This document shows positions 45,100 through 55,819 of a stretch of DNA of 64,000 bases, one piece after another. The DNA is from Procambarus clarkii (lineage: Eukaryota > Arthropoda > Malacostraca > Decapoda > Cambaridae). The stretch covers positions 14,417,482 to 14,481,481 of the forward strand of contig NC_091173.1 in NCBI RefSeq assembly GCF_040958095.1, written 5' to 3'. Under the pieces are notes generated by a model. It was not told the origin of the DNA and did no database searches. It was given only the letters and a program-made list of their open reading frames with translations. Position numbers and translations under genes: made by a program. Positions within the stretch are counted from its first letter, which is position 1. Each line of letters starts with the position of its first letter.

Positions 45100-46440
45100 C
45101 ATTAGATGCATTAAAATTACAAATTTAAATTTGCAAACAAAATGCAGATTGAATGAAATATTTGAAAAATGTTCAGTTGAACAACACGAAGATTGAATGA
45201 TCTGCTTGAAAAAATTAAAATGGTAAATTGAAAAAAATCAGAAAATCTTAAATTAGAGGAAACATTGCATACATTGCTTGAAAACAAATGTGGAATATTC
45301 AATTGAACATTCCACATTTTCATTAACATTGTGAACCGAATTTCATTGAACATGAGCATTTTCGAAAATGTTTAAATGAACATTCGACTTTGTTCAATTG
45401 AACTTTCTTTTAATTTGTTCAATTGAACAATTTTTGAATACGTTCAATTGAACAAATTCGAAAAATGTTCAATTGAACACATTCAAAATCTTAAATGTAA
45501 GGAAACGAAGATTGCTTGAAAACCAATGTGAAAATGTTCAATTGAACATTTTTCGAATTTGTTGAATTGAACATTTTCGAATTTTGTTCAATTGAACATT
45601 TTCACATTGGTTTTCAAGCAATCTTCGTTTCCTTCCATTTAAGATTTTGAATGTGTTCAATTGAACATTTATCGAATTTGTTCAATTGAACATTTTCGAA
45701 TTTTGTTCAATTGAACATTTTCACATTGGTTTTCAAGCAATGTGAAAATGTTAAATTGAACAAAATTCGAAAATGTTAAATTGAACAAATTCGAAAATGT
45801 TCAATTGAACAAAATTCGAAAATGTTCAATTGAACAAATTCGAAAAATGTTCAATTGAACAAATTCAAAATCTTAAATGTAAGGAAACGAAGATTGCTTG
45901 AAACCCAATGTGAAAATGTTCAATTGAACAAAATTCGAAAAATGTTCAATTGAACAAATTCGAAAAATGTTCAATTGAACACATTCAAAATCTTAAATGG
46001 AAGGAAAAGAAGATTGCTTGAAAACCAATGTGAAAATGTTCAATTGAACATTTATCGAATTTGTTCAATTGAACATTTTCGAATTTTGTTCAATTGAACA
46101 TTTTCACATTGGTTTTCAAGCAATGTGAAAATGTTCAATTGAACAAAATTCGAAAATGTTAAATTGAACAAATTCGATAAATGTTCAATTGAACAAATTC
46201 GAAAATGTTCAATTGAACAAATTCGAAAATGTTCAATTGAACAAATTCGAAAAATGTTCAATTGAACACATTCAAAATCTTAAATGGAAGGAAACGAAGA
46301 TTGCTTGAAAACCAATGTGAAAATGTTCAATTGAACAAAATTCGAAAATGTTCAATTGAACAAAATGCGAACATGTTCAATTGAACAAAATGCGAAAATG
46401 TTCAAGTGATAAAAACGAAGGTTGCATTAACTTGACAAAT
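45100..46440. repeat. AT-rich palindromic satellite (TTCAATTGAACA units)
   Basis: Dozens of copies of GTTCAATTGAACA alternate with AATTCGAAAA/TTTTCGAATT, so each core is its own reverse complement. Larger modules recur: CAAAATCTTAAATG(T/G)AAGGAAACGA, AGATTGCTTGAAAACCAATG and TGTGAAAATG, in both orientations. For example 45480-45538 is inverted at 45592-45650, and again at 45868-45925, 45983-46040 and 46268-46325. Short open frames (minus, Ile-Cys-Ser-Ile-Glu-His repeats) are artefacts. Confidence 0.93.
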
Positions 46441-46489
46441 TTGGTGAAAATGTTAAATTTAAAACAAATTAATTGGACTTGTTTTTATT

Positions 46490-46600
46490 TATTATGCACC
46501 CCATACCCATCCCGTGGGCGGTGGTGGAAAGGGTTACAGACACACACATGGGGTTCACGACTGAACCCCATAGTTCGTTTAGCTAAGTAACAACCCTGTG
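46490..46600 (-). mobile_element. LINE 3' end (ATTATGCACCCCATACCC type)
   Basis: TTTATTATGCACCCCATACC, CGTGGGCGGTGGTGGAAAGG and the GACTGAACCCCATAG stretch recur at 51.1 kb. The A/T-rich left edge suggests a minus-strand 3' end. Confidence 0.55.
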
Positions 46601-47925
46601 AAACTAGTTACACAATTGTTAATACATGTGTACACATCCCTATACATGCATATCAAGTCTTCTTGTATCACAAGAACAAGCTCACAGTCTCTACAGAAGG
46701 CAGTTTACATCAATGGCGAGTCAGTTACTAATCTTGCTCCACACCCACCCAACTGGACGGCAACGTTTCGCATTCTTGTATATCCAAACTGCCACAAGCA
46801 CCTGAGAATAGAGTAAAATTAGCCATTATGTACACTGAATAGTTTCGGCGCGTTTTCGTAATTTATAAAATACAAAGTTTCCATGGTCATGACGGTGGAC
46901 AAAAATATAACTGAAAAATTAAATATTAAATTTATTTCCTAAAGAACGTCATTAGAAATTAGTTCAATTCACTCATAACTTGCTTAACTACAGACCTGTA
47001 CTTACCTCGAGCATAGGGGCTCAGTATTTACTACAGTAAACCATTTGCACTACAAAAGTGCTGAAAGATCGTCAACCTCAGTTTATGAAAGTGCTCTGGA
47101 GGACTTCTGAGCGCAGAGGGGACAACCAGAGTCCTCCAGATCACAGTAATGAACTCGGGTTGTCGAGCTTGTAGTGCTTCAGGACACAAACGGCTTACAG
47201 TAGTAAACGGAGAATAAGGTACCCATGAGAGAGATGGAGCCAAGTATTCTGACTCCAGGTCTATTGCCCCTTTTTACAAGTTCCACCAAGCCTTGTCCCT
47301 TGCTATATCTTGTAGTTTTGTCCACTTCCCGCTTTCGCACTGTCTGCCTATCTTTCAGTCTTATTTCCCGTCTAATTCACTTTAATATTTCACCAATATA
47401 CCCTCATCCATTTACTAAACATTTCTAAACGAGCTGGGTATTCTTTTCTCAATCTTGCAGTTAACTCTTGTACCACATCTCTCCATGGCATTTCACACTT
47501 TATTTTACTATCACTACATGCTTCCCAGTGTCCATTTCTTCCTCTCAAAATTGTTACGTTTGTCATACCATTGTCTACCTATCACCAATCCGTCCAAACC
47601 TCCGACTATTACCATATTATTTTACCTAACCAGGGCTTTCTCTTCACTCTGCCCAATTGTTCCTACTTCTAAGCCATTGGACCGGTAGCCATGTTAACTG
47701 ACATAAGAAATCACACTGACCCGTCATTTGACGTTTAACACTATAGAAAACAATACCAATTCTGCTCATAATTACCAAACACTGACACTGCTGGCTAATA
47801 TTACTTAATAGTAAGTTAAACCTAATAATTAAACATAAAATTCACGTCAATTTTTTTTATACATGGTGTGACAGGATGAATAACCCAGCGGGTTTTCTTC
47901 CTATTGGGGAGTGTTGTACATGCTG
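46600..47925. other. Unassigned intergenic DNA
   Basis: No supported genes; the 60-70 residue frames do not resemble proteins I know. Confidence 0.45.
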
Positions 47926-48158
47926 CTATGGCGGTATGTTCACTCACAAGATGAGTGGCGCTGCCCAATAAACTCGCCCCTCGGGGCAAAATTTAATATG
48001 ATTACGGTCCTCCTGACTGCATGGCGTAGACTGGTAGGACCCATGATTGCCACTTCTAGAATCGACTACTACTACTAGATTGACACACGACTTGATAATG
48101 GTCCAGGATGGACCGAAACGTCGTCGTCTCTTCACTTCCTAGTGTGTGGTTTGGTCAA
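47926..48158. mobile_element. Dispersed repeat with ancestral 51-bp unit, plus partial fold-back MITE
   Basis: 47926-47984 (ATGGCGGTATGTTCACTCAC, AAGATGAGTGGCGCTGCCCA) is a single copy of the unit that is tandemly repeated at 57.1-57.4 kb. 48085-48158 is the right half of a GACGACGTTTCGGTCC-family fold-back element. Confidence 0.75.
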
Positions 48159-48333
48159 CGCTACTAGAAGTTCCAGACTACTACATACACCATGTTGATA
48201 ATACCAGTCAAAAAAGGCCCTTAACCTATTAGAGGCCAGGTCATGTTAGACCACCAAACGGTAATTTTAGTGCGCGCGCGTACCAGGAAGCAGTATTAAT
48301 TTTGACAAATCAAGCTGTCAGAGAGACTTGAAA

Positions 48334-48622
48334 GGGACCTGACAGCTGAGTGGACAGCGCTCAGGATTCGTATTCCTAAGGTTCCGGGTTCGATCCCCGG
48401 TGGAGGCGGAAACAATTGGGCAGTTTCTTTCACACTGATGCACCTGTTCACCTAGCAGTAAATAGGTAACTGGGAGTTAGACAGCTGCTAGGGGCTGCTT
48501 CCTGGGTGTGTGTAACAAAAAAGGAGGCCTGGTTGAGGACCAGGCTTCATACCCTTCTACTCTTCAAACTTCTACCCTTCACCACCGCGGGGACGCTAAT
48601 CCCCGAAATCATCTCAAGATAG
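48334..48622 (+). mobile_element. SINE family 2, full copy with tail insertion
   Basis: Head ACCTGACAGCTGAGTGGACA, B box CCGGGTTCGATCCCCGG, body ACCTAGCAGTAAATAGGTAA. The tail GGAGGCCTGGTTGAGGACCA is interrupted by about 38 bp of CTTCTAC-like repeats (48547-48585) before CCGCGGGGACGCTAATCCCC. Confidence 0.88.
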
Positions 48623-48658
48623 ACCTCGAACCAGTGCCAATCAATGAGTTACAATACC

Positions 48659-48712
48659 GTTGGAGGGTAGAAAGAGCCTAAGCTATTTCTACCGTCCATT
48701 GGCTCTTTTTTG
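48659..48712. mobile_element. LINE 3' tail scrap
   Basis: GGGTAGAAAGAGCCTAAGCT and ATTTCTACCG resemble the internal stem region of the tail at 30.99-31.08 kb. Confidence 0.45.
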
Positions 48713-48744
48713 CCTTCCAGTGTCATGTTCTTCCCAAGTATGTT

Positions 48745-48900
48745 CAGAACATACTCGCTTCATGCAGGTCGGCGTTCGGTCTCCGACCGTCCAAGTGGTT
48801 GGGCACCATTCCTTCCCCCCCCCCCCACCCAGTCCCATCCCAAATCCTTATCCTGACCCCCTTCCCAGTGCTATATAGTCGTAATGGCCTGTCGCTTTTC
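48745..48900 (+). mobile_element. SINE family 3 (tRNA-like head), 5'-worn copy
   Basis: CGCTTCATGCAGGTCGGCGT, TCGGTCTCCGACCGTCCAAG, GTGGTTGGGCACCATTCC, a C run, ATCCTTATCCTGACCCCCTT, and GCTATATAGTCGTAATGGCC. The B box is the GTTCGGTCTCC region. The full head is seen at 61.35 kb. Confidence 0.78.
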
Positions 48901-49870
48901 CCCGATAGTTCCCTTCCCATCCTACTCTATCCTTTTGAGATTTATTATATTGTCTCGATGAACGCACCTGAACGTTCTGCTTCTCTCTTTATATGACTCT
49001 CGACAGGCTGGAGCTAATTAGTTCAGCCAACAGCCTTTTTTATTTGTTTTGTTTTACGACTAACAGCAGTAATCAAGAATTAAGAGAAGCAAAATCCCTC
49101 AAGCATTAACTAGCGCCTTACGGTAGTAGGCCTACCCTATCAAAACTATGCCACCAGTGGGCAATTACAGACATGCCTCTTACAGCTAAACGACTTTATA
49201 GTGCATATTAAATTTAATACATATTTCAAACACTTTTATTACAACAACCATCACTAAAATGCTCGGTAACAACAGCCCATCCTCCAAAAATGACAGTACC
49301 TACAACTAGTTTTGAGTGCAACGGCCCGTTTTCATACTTTCCACCAATACTTGCTTTAACCGAGATCATTTGTGGACGACAGGTTGTATGACAAGACACT
49401 TTCCTAGCACCGCTGGCTTCCCCATCTACACACTGAACTTTACCACCTTCACTAAACCTTCACCACCTTTCGTACCCTTCACCACCACCTCTACCCTTCA
49501 CCACCTTCCCTTCAGCTACCGTGTTCTATACATTCCTACCTACATGTACCCTAACCAGTGTACTCCTACCTTAGCTGATCTATATCAACCTATCAACTCT
49601 TACCTTAGCCTAAAGTACCTTAACGTACTGCCGTCTTCCCTCCAACCCACTTACTCTCTCTGTCTCCCCCCCTCTCTGCCCCCCCCCCGTCTCCCCCCTT
49701 TCTGTCTCTCCCCCCCCTGTCTCCCCCCCCCTTCTCTCTCTCACACACACACACACACTCACACCATGCTTACTAAAATCCAGCTATGCTGGTTACCTCT
49801 TTATTGTGTATAATCTCAAAACCAATGATTATGACAGTTACAATTCCTACGCCCAGCTGTATACGAGAAT
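48900..49870. other. Unassigned intergenic DNA with CT/poly(C) tract
   Basis: Polypyrimidine (CCCCCC/TCTCTC/CACACA) at 49655-49765. No gene signal. Confidence 0.5.
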
Positions 49871-49878
49871 AATCCACA

Positions 49879-50751
49879 ATGGAACCAGTGACCTTGGCAT
49901 CGGGCTCGTATCACCCACCATGGCCAAGTTCCGCTACAATGCTCCCCTTCGAGATTACCAGAGACGCCTTGTCTAAGGTCTCAATATTGTTATCGCACGT
50001 CATCGTTTTCTTCATCTCGATGGGCTTCTACTTTACCTATTACTTCTGGCTCTATACTCCTCCAATTGTGTTCGAGTTGGACCGTTATAGAGTGTACAAT
50101 TACACCATGTCGACGCTCGTCTTTACCGCCTGCGCCGCCTGTCTCTACCTGGTGCTGCTGTTTCTCAAGCAAGACCTCCAAGCCCTCGAGAAAACCGGCA
50201 CGATTGACGAGTATCTTTTCGGTATAGTTCAAGACGTTCCCAGGCACATCGACACCTTCTGTGGTCTGTTCCTGATGGTGTAAGTGATAATAATGTTTTT
50301 CACGCTAAACACCGTAGACACCGACGCAGCCGTCGAGATGTACAATGACTGGAGGGTGGCATACAAGCATGACACCAAGGCCCATAGGATGATAGACGAG
50401 ATTCACTACCAACTGCAGTGCTGTGCAGTGATGAGTATTGGAGAGTGGTGGGAAGACAACTAGCTGCGGCTGCCTCCCTCCTGCTGTGACATCGACGGAG
50501 ACTTCAACTGTCAGTACCATCATTACGGAGTTCCGTATAATCAGAGTTATCAAAAGCGATGCCTCGCAGATATGCTCCTCACGAGAGTTGAGTTACACGT
50601 CCGTTTAGACGTGATTAATATTTACACGTTCTTGTTAATGTGCCTTCACAGATTCGTCCATTTACATCACTTCAAAAGATTCTTTACTGAGATAATGATA
50701 AAGACGGAGAGTAATATCGAAGATGAGAGGCACAAACAAACATATCGATAA
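49879..50751 (+). pseudogene. Intronless tetraspanin-like frame with two in-frame stops
   Basis: One frame runs 290 codons to TAA 50749-50751, broken only by TAA at 50281 (codon 135) and TAG at 50461 (codon 195). It predicts TM1 (about 35-58), a short loop, TM2 (76-96), an unusually long cytoplasmic loop (about 97-125), TM3 (126-143, holding the first stop), a large extracellular loop, and TM4 near 238-255. The large loop has QLQCC (181-182), LPPSCC (200-203) and a later single Cys in KRCLAD, the cysteine pattern of tetraspanin EC2 loops (usually CCG; here CCAV). The spacing recalls peripherin/RDS-like members. ATG context CACAATGG; an upstream in-frame TAA (49870) fixes the start. Lack of introns and two stops suggest a retrocopy turned pseudogene. 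The first stop overlaps a GTAAGT donor-like word, so an intron or an assembly error is also possible. Confidence 0.55.
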
Positions 50752-50814
50752 CGTACAGTGCATAGCGCCTCTCCAACGCCAACAGTGACTATAAATCAAC
50801 AGTGATTAATTACG

Positions 50815-50962
50815 TTAAGTGGACGGTAAAGCGACGGTCTCACTTCTTGTAGGTCGGCACTCAATCTCCGACCCTCCAAGTGGTTGGGCACTATTTCTTC
50901 TCCCCCCCCCCCAACTCCCAAGTCCTTATCCCTTCCAAGTGCCATATAGACGTAATGTCAAA
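50815..50962 (+). mobile_element. SINE family 3 copy
   Basis: GTGGACGGTAAAGCGACGGT (A box region), CGGCACTCAATCTCCGACC (B box region), AAGTGGTTGGGCACTATTTC, C run, GCCATATAGACGTAATG tail. Confidence 0.82.
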
Positions 50963-51094
50963 CTAACAGAAAATTACAGAAAAACGGTAAGCTCACGCCC
51001 TTGTATATTGCATGATCGGCGTTCGAGCCCCGTAAACCGACCTTACCTCCCATACAAGGATCAAAGTAACAACGAAGTACACGAAACAGTTTAG

Positions 51095-51250
51095 TTTAGT
51101 TCATTTATTATGCACCCCATACCCATCTTGTGGGCGGTAGTGGAAAGGGTTACAGAGGCGGTAGTGGAAAGGGGTTACAGAGGCACATAATGGGCTGAAA
51201 CAAACCGCTGAACTTAATTGATTACATTAAACCAAACACCTTCATGGTGT
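51095..51250 (-). mobile_element. LINE 3' end (ATTATGCACCCCATACCC type)
   Basis: Matches 46490-46600. A 24-25 bp piece (GCGGTAGTGGAAAGGGTTAC) is tandemly doubled at about 51136-51182. Confidence 0.55.
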
Positions 51251-51639
51251 TACAGCCTAACCAGAGTAAGACATAGCTGAAGAATACCACCAGGTGTCTT
51301 ATTAAAAACGCTTCGATTAATAAATCCCAGTGTCCTATTTGCCTGATTACGAACATTTATGCATTGATTTTGTGGGTTTCAAATTCTTACTAATCGTAAC
51401 TCTCAGATCCCTTTCGCAATCCGACTTCGCAATCTCAACACCACCTAGCTCGTATCTTGTAACTCTATCATCACTACCTAACCTTAAAACCCTTGGCGAG
51501 TGGTGCCACATTGGCGGTCTTTCACGGCTCTGGCATTCTGCCTGGCTCTGGTGATTTGTTACATGTGGTGGACGGTGGCTCGCCGGGCTCCTCTTTGATA
51601 TTGGCCACCCTGGCAGGCACTTCGTCCGGCCCTGGGGAT

Positions 51640-51800
51640 TTTTTTTTTTTTTTTTTTTTTATTATTTTCTACCACAGACGCGGCCACACATTTACAATGC
51701 TAACCAGCATATATACATTTTCTTCTGTCCTCCATGGACAGGGTTAGAGAAGTGTTAAAACATATAGTTCAAGGGTTTATTGAACACTCAACCACAGAAG
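51640..51800 (-). mobile_element. Retroelement 3' end with oligo(T) edge
   Basis: A run of about 20 T (51641-51660) followed by ATTATTTTCTACCACAGACG and TTCTGTCCTCCATGGACAGG is what a minus-strand element with a poly(A) tail would leave. The family is not recognised. Confidence 0.45.
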
Positions 51801-51949
51801 GCAGTGCCTTCAGTGCTGGGGATTTGTTTGGCTTGAGTTTCACTGTTTGGTAACATCCTCCCTGGTGACTGATGACCTGGTCAGCCTGTCCTCTTCCCTA
51901 CCCCACATAGACTTGTTCGGCTGGGGGCGTGGTGTTCAGTCCATTCTTT

Positions 51950-52050
51950 GGTATTTTATTTATTTATATATATACAAGAAGGTACATTGGGATTGCGAGG
52001 ATACATAGCATAGTAATTACATTCTTGTAAAGCCACTAGTACGCGCAGCG
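51950..52050 (-). mobile_element. Retroelement 3' tail
   Basis: TTTATTTATATATATACAAG, GGTACATTGGGATTGCGAGG and CACTAGTACGCGCAGCGTTT look like the end of a minus-strand element with a TTTATTTA edge. Confidence 0.45.
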
Positions 52051-52139
52051 TTTCGGGCAGAGAAACGCCCTTTGGTAAATGCAGAGATAAAGTGTTTGTT
52101 GGAAGTACTACACATTTCGTCATTATCAGTTATATGACT

Positions 52140-52330
52140 GACATGATGTTCGTATGGGTAAATACTGGTTCGGTAACAGGGTTGTTGATTTATGGAACCA
52201 ATTACCACGTAACGTAATAAAAGTAGGATCCCTTGATTGTTTCAAGCGTAGGTTAGACATATATGAATGAGATTGGGGTGGATATAAATAGGAGCTGCCT
52301 CGTATGGGCCAATAGGCCTATTCCGTGTTT
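52140..52330 (+). mobile_element. LINE remnant, reverse transcriptase C-terminus and 3' end
   Basis: The + strand reads YWFGNRVVDLWNQLPRNVIK, then SLDCFKRRLDIYE and stop, the standard end of a reverse transcriptase. It is followed by TAGGAGCTGCCTCGTATGGG and CCAATAGGCC, the 3' part also seen (minus) at 27.1 and 29.6 kb. Confidence 0.75.
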
Positions 52331-52334
52331 ATTT

Positions 52335-52474
52335 CCCCTCACGATTTTTGTATCATCGGCAAATTTGCAAATATTGGTGCTCAAACCTGAATCTAAATTA
52401 TTTATATATATTATGAATAACAGAGGTCCCAGGACAGAGCCTTGAGGTACTTCACTTACAACCTTTTTCCCCAC
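52335..52474 (-). mobile_element. LINE remnant, reverse transcriptase palm
   Basis: The minus strand gives PQGSVLGPLLFIIYINNLDS and ICKFADDTKI, two palm motifs with an intact DD. It abuts an oppositely oriented LINE 3' end, so this is a head-to-tail chimera or inversion. Confidence 0.78.
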
Positions 52475-52754
52475 TCTGACTTAACCCCTGTATCCCTGTG
52501 TAGTGTATCCATACACTACACACGACCATCCTCATCACTGTAACCATCTTCACTAGACACGATCATCACTGTAACCATCTTCACTACACAGTACCTTCAT
52601 CACTGTACTCATCTTCACTACCCGGACAAGGCCGACCATCCATAACCATCATCACTACACTATCTTTACTACAGTCATCATCACTTCCCTTCACCTACAT
52701 CGTTTCTGCCACAAGGTCTTCCCGGCTTGCCTGTACAGTATCTTCAAATTTCTC

Positions 52755-52805
52755 TGCATTTTAAAGGTCGTCCCGGTTTGGTACCTTTTGATTACTTACC
52801 CTCAG
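52755..52805 (+). mobile_element. RNase H-type LINE 3' tail scrap
   Basis: TCGTCCCGGTTTGGTACCTT and TTGATTACTTACC match the end of the copy at 44.99-45.03 kb. Confidence 0.6.
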
Positions 52806-52899
52806 TTAAGGTGGTCGTTGGTTTGGGTATCAAAACAACGGTTAAAGCACACGCAAGTTTGTGCGTGTGCTACAGTGAAGGAACGGTGCACACTCGAGA

Positions 52900-52972
52900 T
52901 TGGAGATCGAACGCCGACCCTGCAAGAAGCGAGACATACACCGTATCACCCAGCTCAAGTGGCTGGACATGA
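52900..52972 (-). mobile_element. SINE family 3 head, minus copy
   Basis: GATCGAACGCCGACCCTGCA and AGAAGCGAGACATACACCGT are the reverse complement of the head (B box, then A box). Confidence 0.6.
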
Positions 52973-53214
52973 CCCCCCGTCCCTAAAGATGCTCTCGTCT
53001 TGATCCCAGACAAGTTGTGAGCGCCACCCTAGCAGACAACTGGTGCGAGATAAGATGTGATCCATTAAGCACATCACAGGCTGGAAAGTGCAGGTAAGAT
53101 AAGAACTGACAGGTGTACAAGTGTTCTCGCGGGCCCCGTACTGTGGTGTCTTGTACAGCAGTCAAGACAGTGTATGGTGGAGGCCACACGACACTTGTCT
53201 AGGGCTGACAACTG

Positions 53215-53245
53215 AAAGCAGCAGCAGCAGCAGGTAAGGTAATTA
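53215..53245 (+). other. (CAG)n next to a donor-like GTAAGG
   Basis: Five CAG/AGC units end at CAG|GTAAGG (53233). It could be a chance donor. No supporting exon structure. Confidence 0.15.
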
Positions 53246-53265
53246 TGAGGAGAACGTAATTATCA

Positions 53266-53305
53266 AAAGGAGGCACCAAGCCGGAAAGACTGTAGCATCT
53301 ATGGG
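53266..53305 (-). mobile_element. RNase H-type LINE 3' tail scrap
   Basis: Minus strand ends CGGCTTGGTGCCTCCTTTTG, ATAATTACG, as at 45.0 kb. The adjoining bases begin the fold-back element. Confidence 0.6.
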
Positions 53306-53319
53306 GACATGTCCTGTTT

Positions 53320-53528
53320 GATCAGACCACATACTAGAAGGCGAAGGGACGACGACGTTTCGGTCCGTCCTGGACCATTCCCAAGTCGATTGTCTTGACT
53401 TTATTGTCGATTGTCACAATCGACTTGAGAATGGTCCAGGACGGACCGAAACGTCGTCATCCCTTCACCTTCTAGTGTGTGGTCTGGTCAAACTACTTCA
53501 GCCACGTTATTGTGACTCATCGCCTGCA
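53320..53528. mobile_element. Fold-back MITE, GACGACGTTTCGGTCC family
   Basis: Long arms of GACGACGTTTCGGTCCGTCC and TGGACCATTCTCAAGTCGAT repeat in inverse order around about 53400. The right outer end AGCCACGTTATTGTGACTCA, TCGCCTGCA is intact. Confidence 0.92.
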
Positions 53529-53550
53529 CATGTCCTGTTGTCCATCCTCT

Positions 53551-53612
53551 TGGGTTAGGCGGTACAGTAAAGGTCTTGCTTCTTGCAGGGGTCGGGGTTC
53601 GATCCCCGATGG
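53551..53612 (+). mobile_element. tRNA-like SINE head (family 3 relative)
   Basis: TTAGGCGGTACAGTAAAGGT (A-box-like) and CGGGGTTCGATCCCCGA (good B box with paired T stem). The tail of family 3 is missing. Confidence 0.6.
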
Positions 53613-53739
53613 GCAAAGTGACTGTATGCAACCGCTCACTATGTCCTCGGAGGCCGTGCAATGGCATAGGCAATTTTGTGCTGAAATAATCGTTCAATCA
53701 TAGTGCTTCTATACCTTTAGCCTTATGGTTTTCCATAAG

Positions 53740-53965
53740 CCTGTCTGACTTTTAGATTTTCCCCTTGGCGACCGACTGACCATTCCCAGAAGACAACCCA
53801 CAACATCTGCCAAATTCTCAGGTGCCAAGAGACATGGGGGTGAAAGTAAACCTTGCCCAAACGCTTCTGTCCTACGGCGGAAATCGAACCCGGAACCTTT
53901 TGTCTGTGAACCAAAATACTGTTGGGGGGCGAATGATTAACGATGCATCGTATCGGCAAACAGTG
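53740..53965 (-). mobile_element. Possible further tRNA-derived SINE
   Basis: On the minus strand TTCCGGGTTCGATTTCCGCC has a B box, followed by GAAGCGTTTGGGCAAGG and CACCCCCATGTCTCTTGG-like body. The A box is unclear. Confidence 0.35.
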
Positions 53966-54175
53966 GTCTAACAAGACCTGTTATGTCATTAGTGCCGCCC
54001 CTCGCGTCCGTCTGGTGGAATAATACAACTCTTTGTCCTGCAGATGGCGCGCGGTTAGCGGCTGACGGCTGAAGAGTGCGCGGTAATGAATACTAATGGC
54101 GGCCAGGGCGCTCGACCCACACTCACAGGAACCACCACCACTGATAAAGTGTTTCAACCACTTTAAAATACGCGG

Positions 54176-54570
54176 CTTGGACTGGCTGGTACAGCGACGG
54201 CCTTGATGCTTCTTGCAGAGCCCGCGTTCGTGTTGTGCCCAGATTGTTGTGTAGCGTATAATTAAATTGTTGTATAATGAACAAATTAGAAACTCCTCTC
54301 TCAAACGTACAGGACAACGGAAGTGGATGTGTGTGTATGCATCTCGGTGTTTGAAGCAGACACCTGCTTCGAACACACCTGTGTTTGAAGCAGGTGATCA
54401 AGACATCTGAGACGCCAGATATCTTGACCACAACATTCGAAGCCCCCTATGGGACAAGTGGTTGGGCAGCATTTCTCTCCATTCCCCCCCCCCTCTCCTA
54501 TCTCAGCTCCTATCCAATCCTCATGTCCCTTTCATGTCTCATATAATCACACGGCTTAGTGCTTTCTCAG
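54176..54570 (+). mobile_element. SINE family 3 head and tail split by other sequence
   Basis: The head (54179-54235, CTGGTACAGCGACGGCCTTG) and body-tail (54452-54560, CAAGTGGTTGGGCAGCATTT, C run, CTCATATAATCACACGGCTT) are about 215 bp apart. It could be one interrupted SINE or two partial ones. Confidence 0.45.
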
Positions 54571-54939
54571 AAGGAAGCCGGCCTCGGGTGAAAGAGGGCT
54601 GTGGCTGTGCCGATCTCTGGGCTGAAAGAGGGCTGTGACGATCTCTGTCAGGAACCCGTAGGTGCGGGACTGGGACGTCCTCCTCCTGGGGCTCGTGCGG
54701 CTCCCCAGGCTCTGCTTCAGGAGGCTGGGGTCGTTCATGCCCTTGATGGGGTGGTTCTTCTCCGGCCCCGACCACGGCGGTCTCCGGGTTTGGAGACCCT
54801 GTGCCTTCTTTTATCAACTTCCAGGTCAACTCCGGAACTCACAGTTCCTGCGACGGCGCTGGAACCAATCGTGACTGGCGTTTGCCTTTCCATTGGAGAT
54901 TTTCGGCGCCGTGGAGTGGAAGGGGACTCAAGCGAACAC

Positions 54940-55065
54940 TGCCCAACACTAATGAACACTGTATAACACCAGTAAACGCTGCTGAACACCAGTGAACGCT
55001 GCTGAACACCAGTAAACTCTGAACACCAGTGAACGCTACTGAACACCAGTGAACACAGTCCAACA
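54940..55065. repeat. 20-21 bp minisatellite (GAACACCAGTGAACGCTGCT)
   Basis: Five to six imperfect units of TGAACACCAGTGAACGCTGC with single-base changes (ACTCTG, CTACTG). Confidence 0.8.
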
Positions 55066-55359
55066 CCATTGAGAGGAAGATCACACAGCCGGTAGTGCTC
55101 AGCACCAAATTACTCCAAGACTGACAAGCAAACCAAAAGTTTCCGAAATCGTTTGCATAATATATACATTTGTGCTGTAAGTTGTACCAGCAATTTGCAT
55201 TATAAATTCGTATTATTGGTTGTATTATGAATCAATGTTGTGGTATGTATATAAATTCAACGTTTCATCTTTATCAAACGCTGCATCAACTAGATAGTTC
55301 TCGTAAATATTAATTGGATTCCTCTGGGTGACATTTGGAGACACGTTACAATTCATAGC

Positions 55360-55665
55360 TCTTTGGAGGGAAGGAGGGAAGGGGAGGGGTAGGGGAGAAG
55401 GGGGAGGGATAGGGGAAAAGGGGAAGGAGGGGCGACGCGTTGTGGGTTCGAGTAGTTGGGGGGGGGTTTAGGGCTGGAGGGTTGTGAGGGGTCGTTGGGG
55501 GTGGGGATTGTCGGAGGTCGGGGGGTCGTTGGGGGAAATGTTGTAATAGGTAGGGGTCGTGGTGGAGGGGTTGGGGGGTTGGGTGAAGGGTTGTACTAGG
55601 TAGGAGTGGTTGTTGTAGGTGGGGGTTGGGGAAGGGTTGTAGGCGGTGGGGGTCGTTCGGGGCTG
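55360..55665 (+). repeat. G-rich low-complexity tract
   Basis: Runs of three to eight G alternate with GTTG, GTCGTT and AGGG words on the + strand, with strong strand asymmetry. Frames on the minus strand (Pro/Thr/Asn-rich) are by-products. Confidence 0.8.
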
Positions 55666-55819
55666 GCTTATTTGTTGCGATAAAGAGCAATAATAATAAT
55701 AAATAATAATAATATGAACTGTTAATATAATACTAAACAAAAAATGTTCGCTTGGAAAATATATCTGAAGCTCTACCAACGAGTTTAAAATGACAATTTA
55801 TTTCACAGTAGAATTAGGG

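Noticed and set aside
45480-46330. CRISPR-like array in the TTCAATTGAACA region
   Set aside because: The repeats are palindromic and not separated by unique spacers, and the genome is eukaryotic; it is a satellite.
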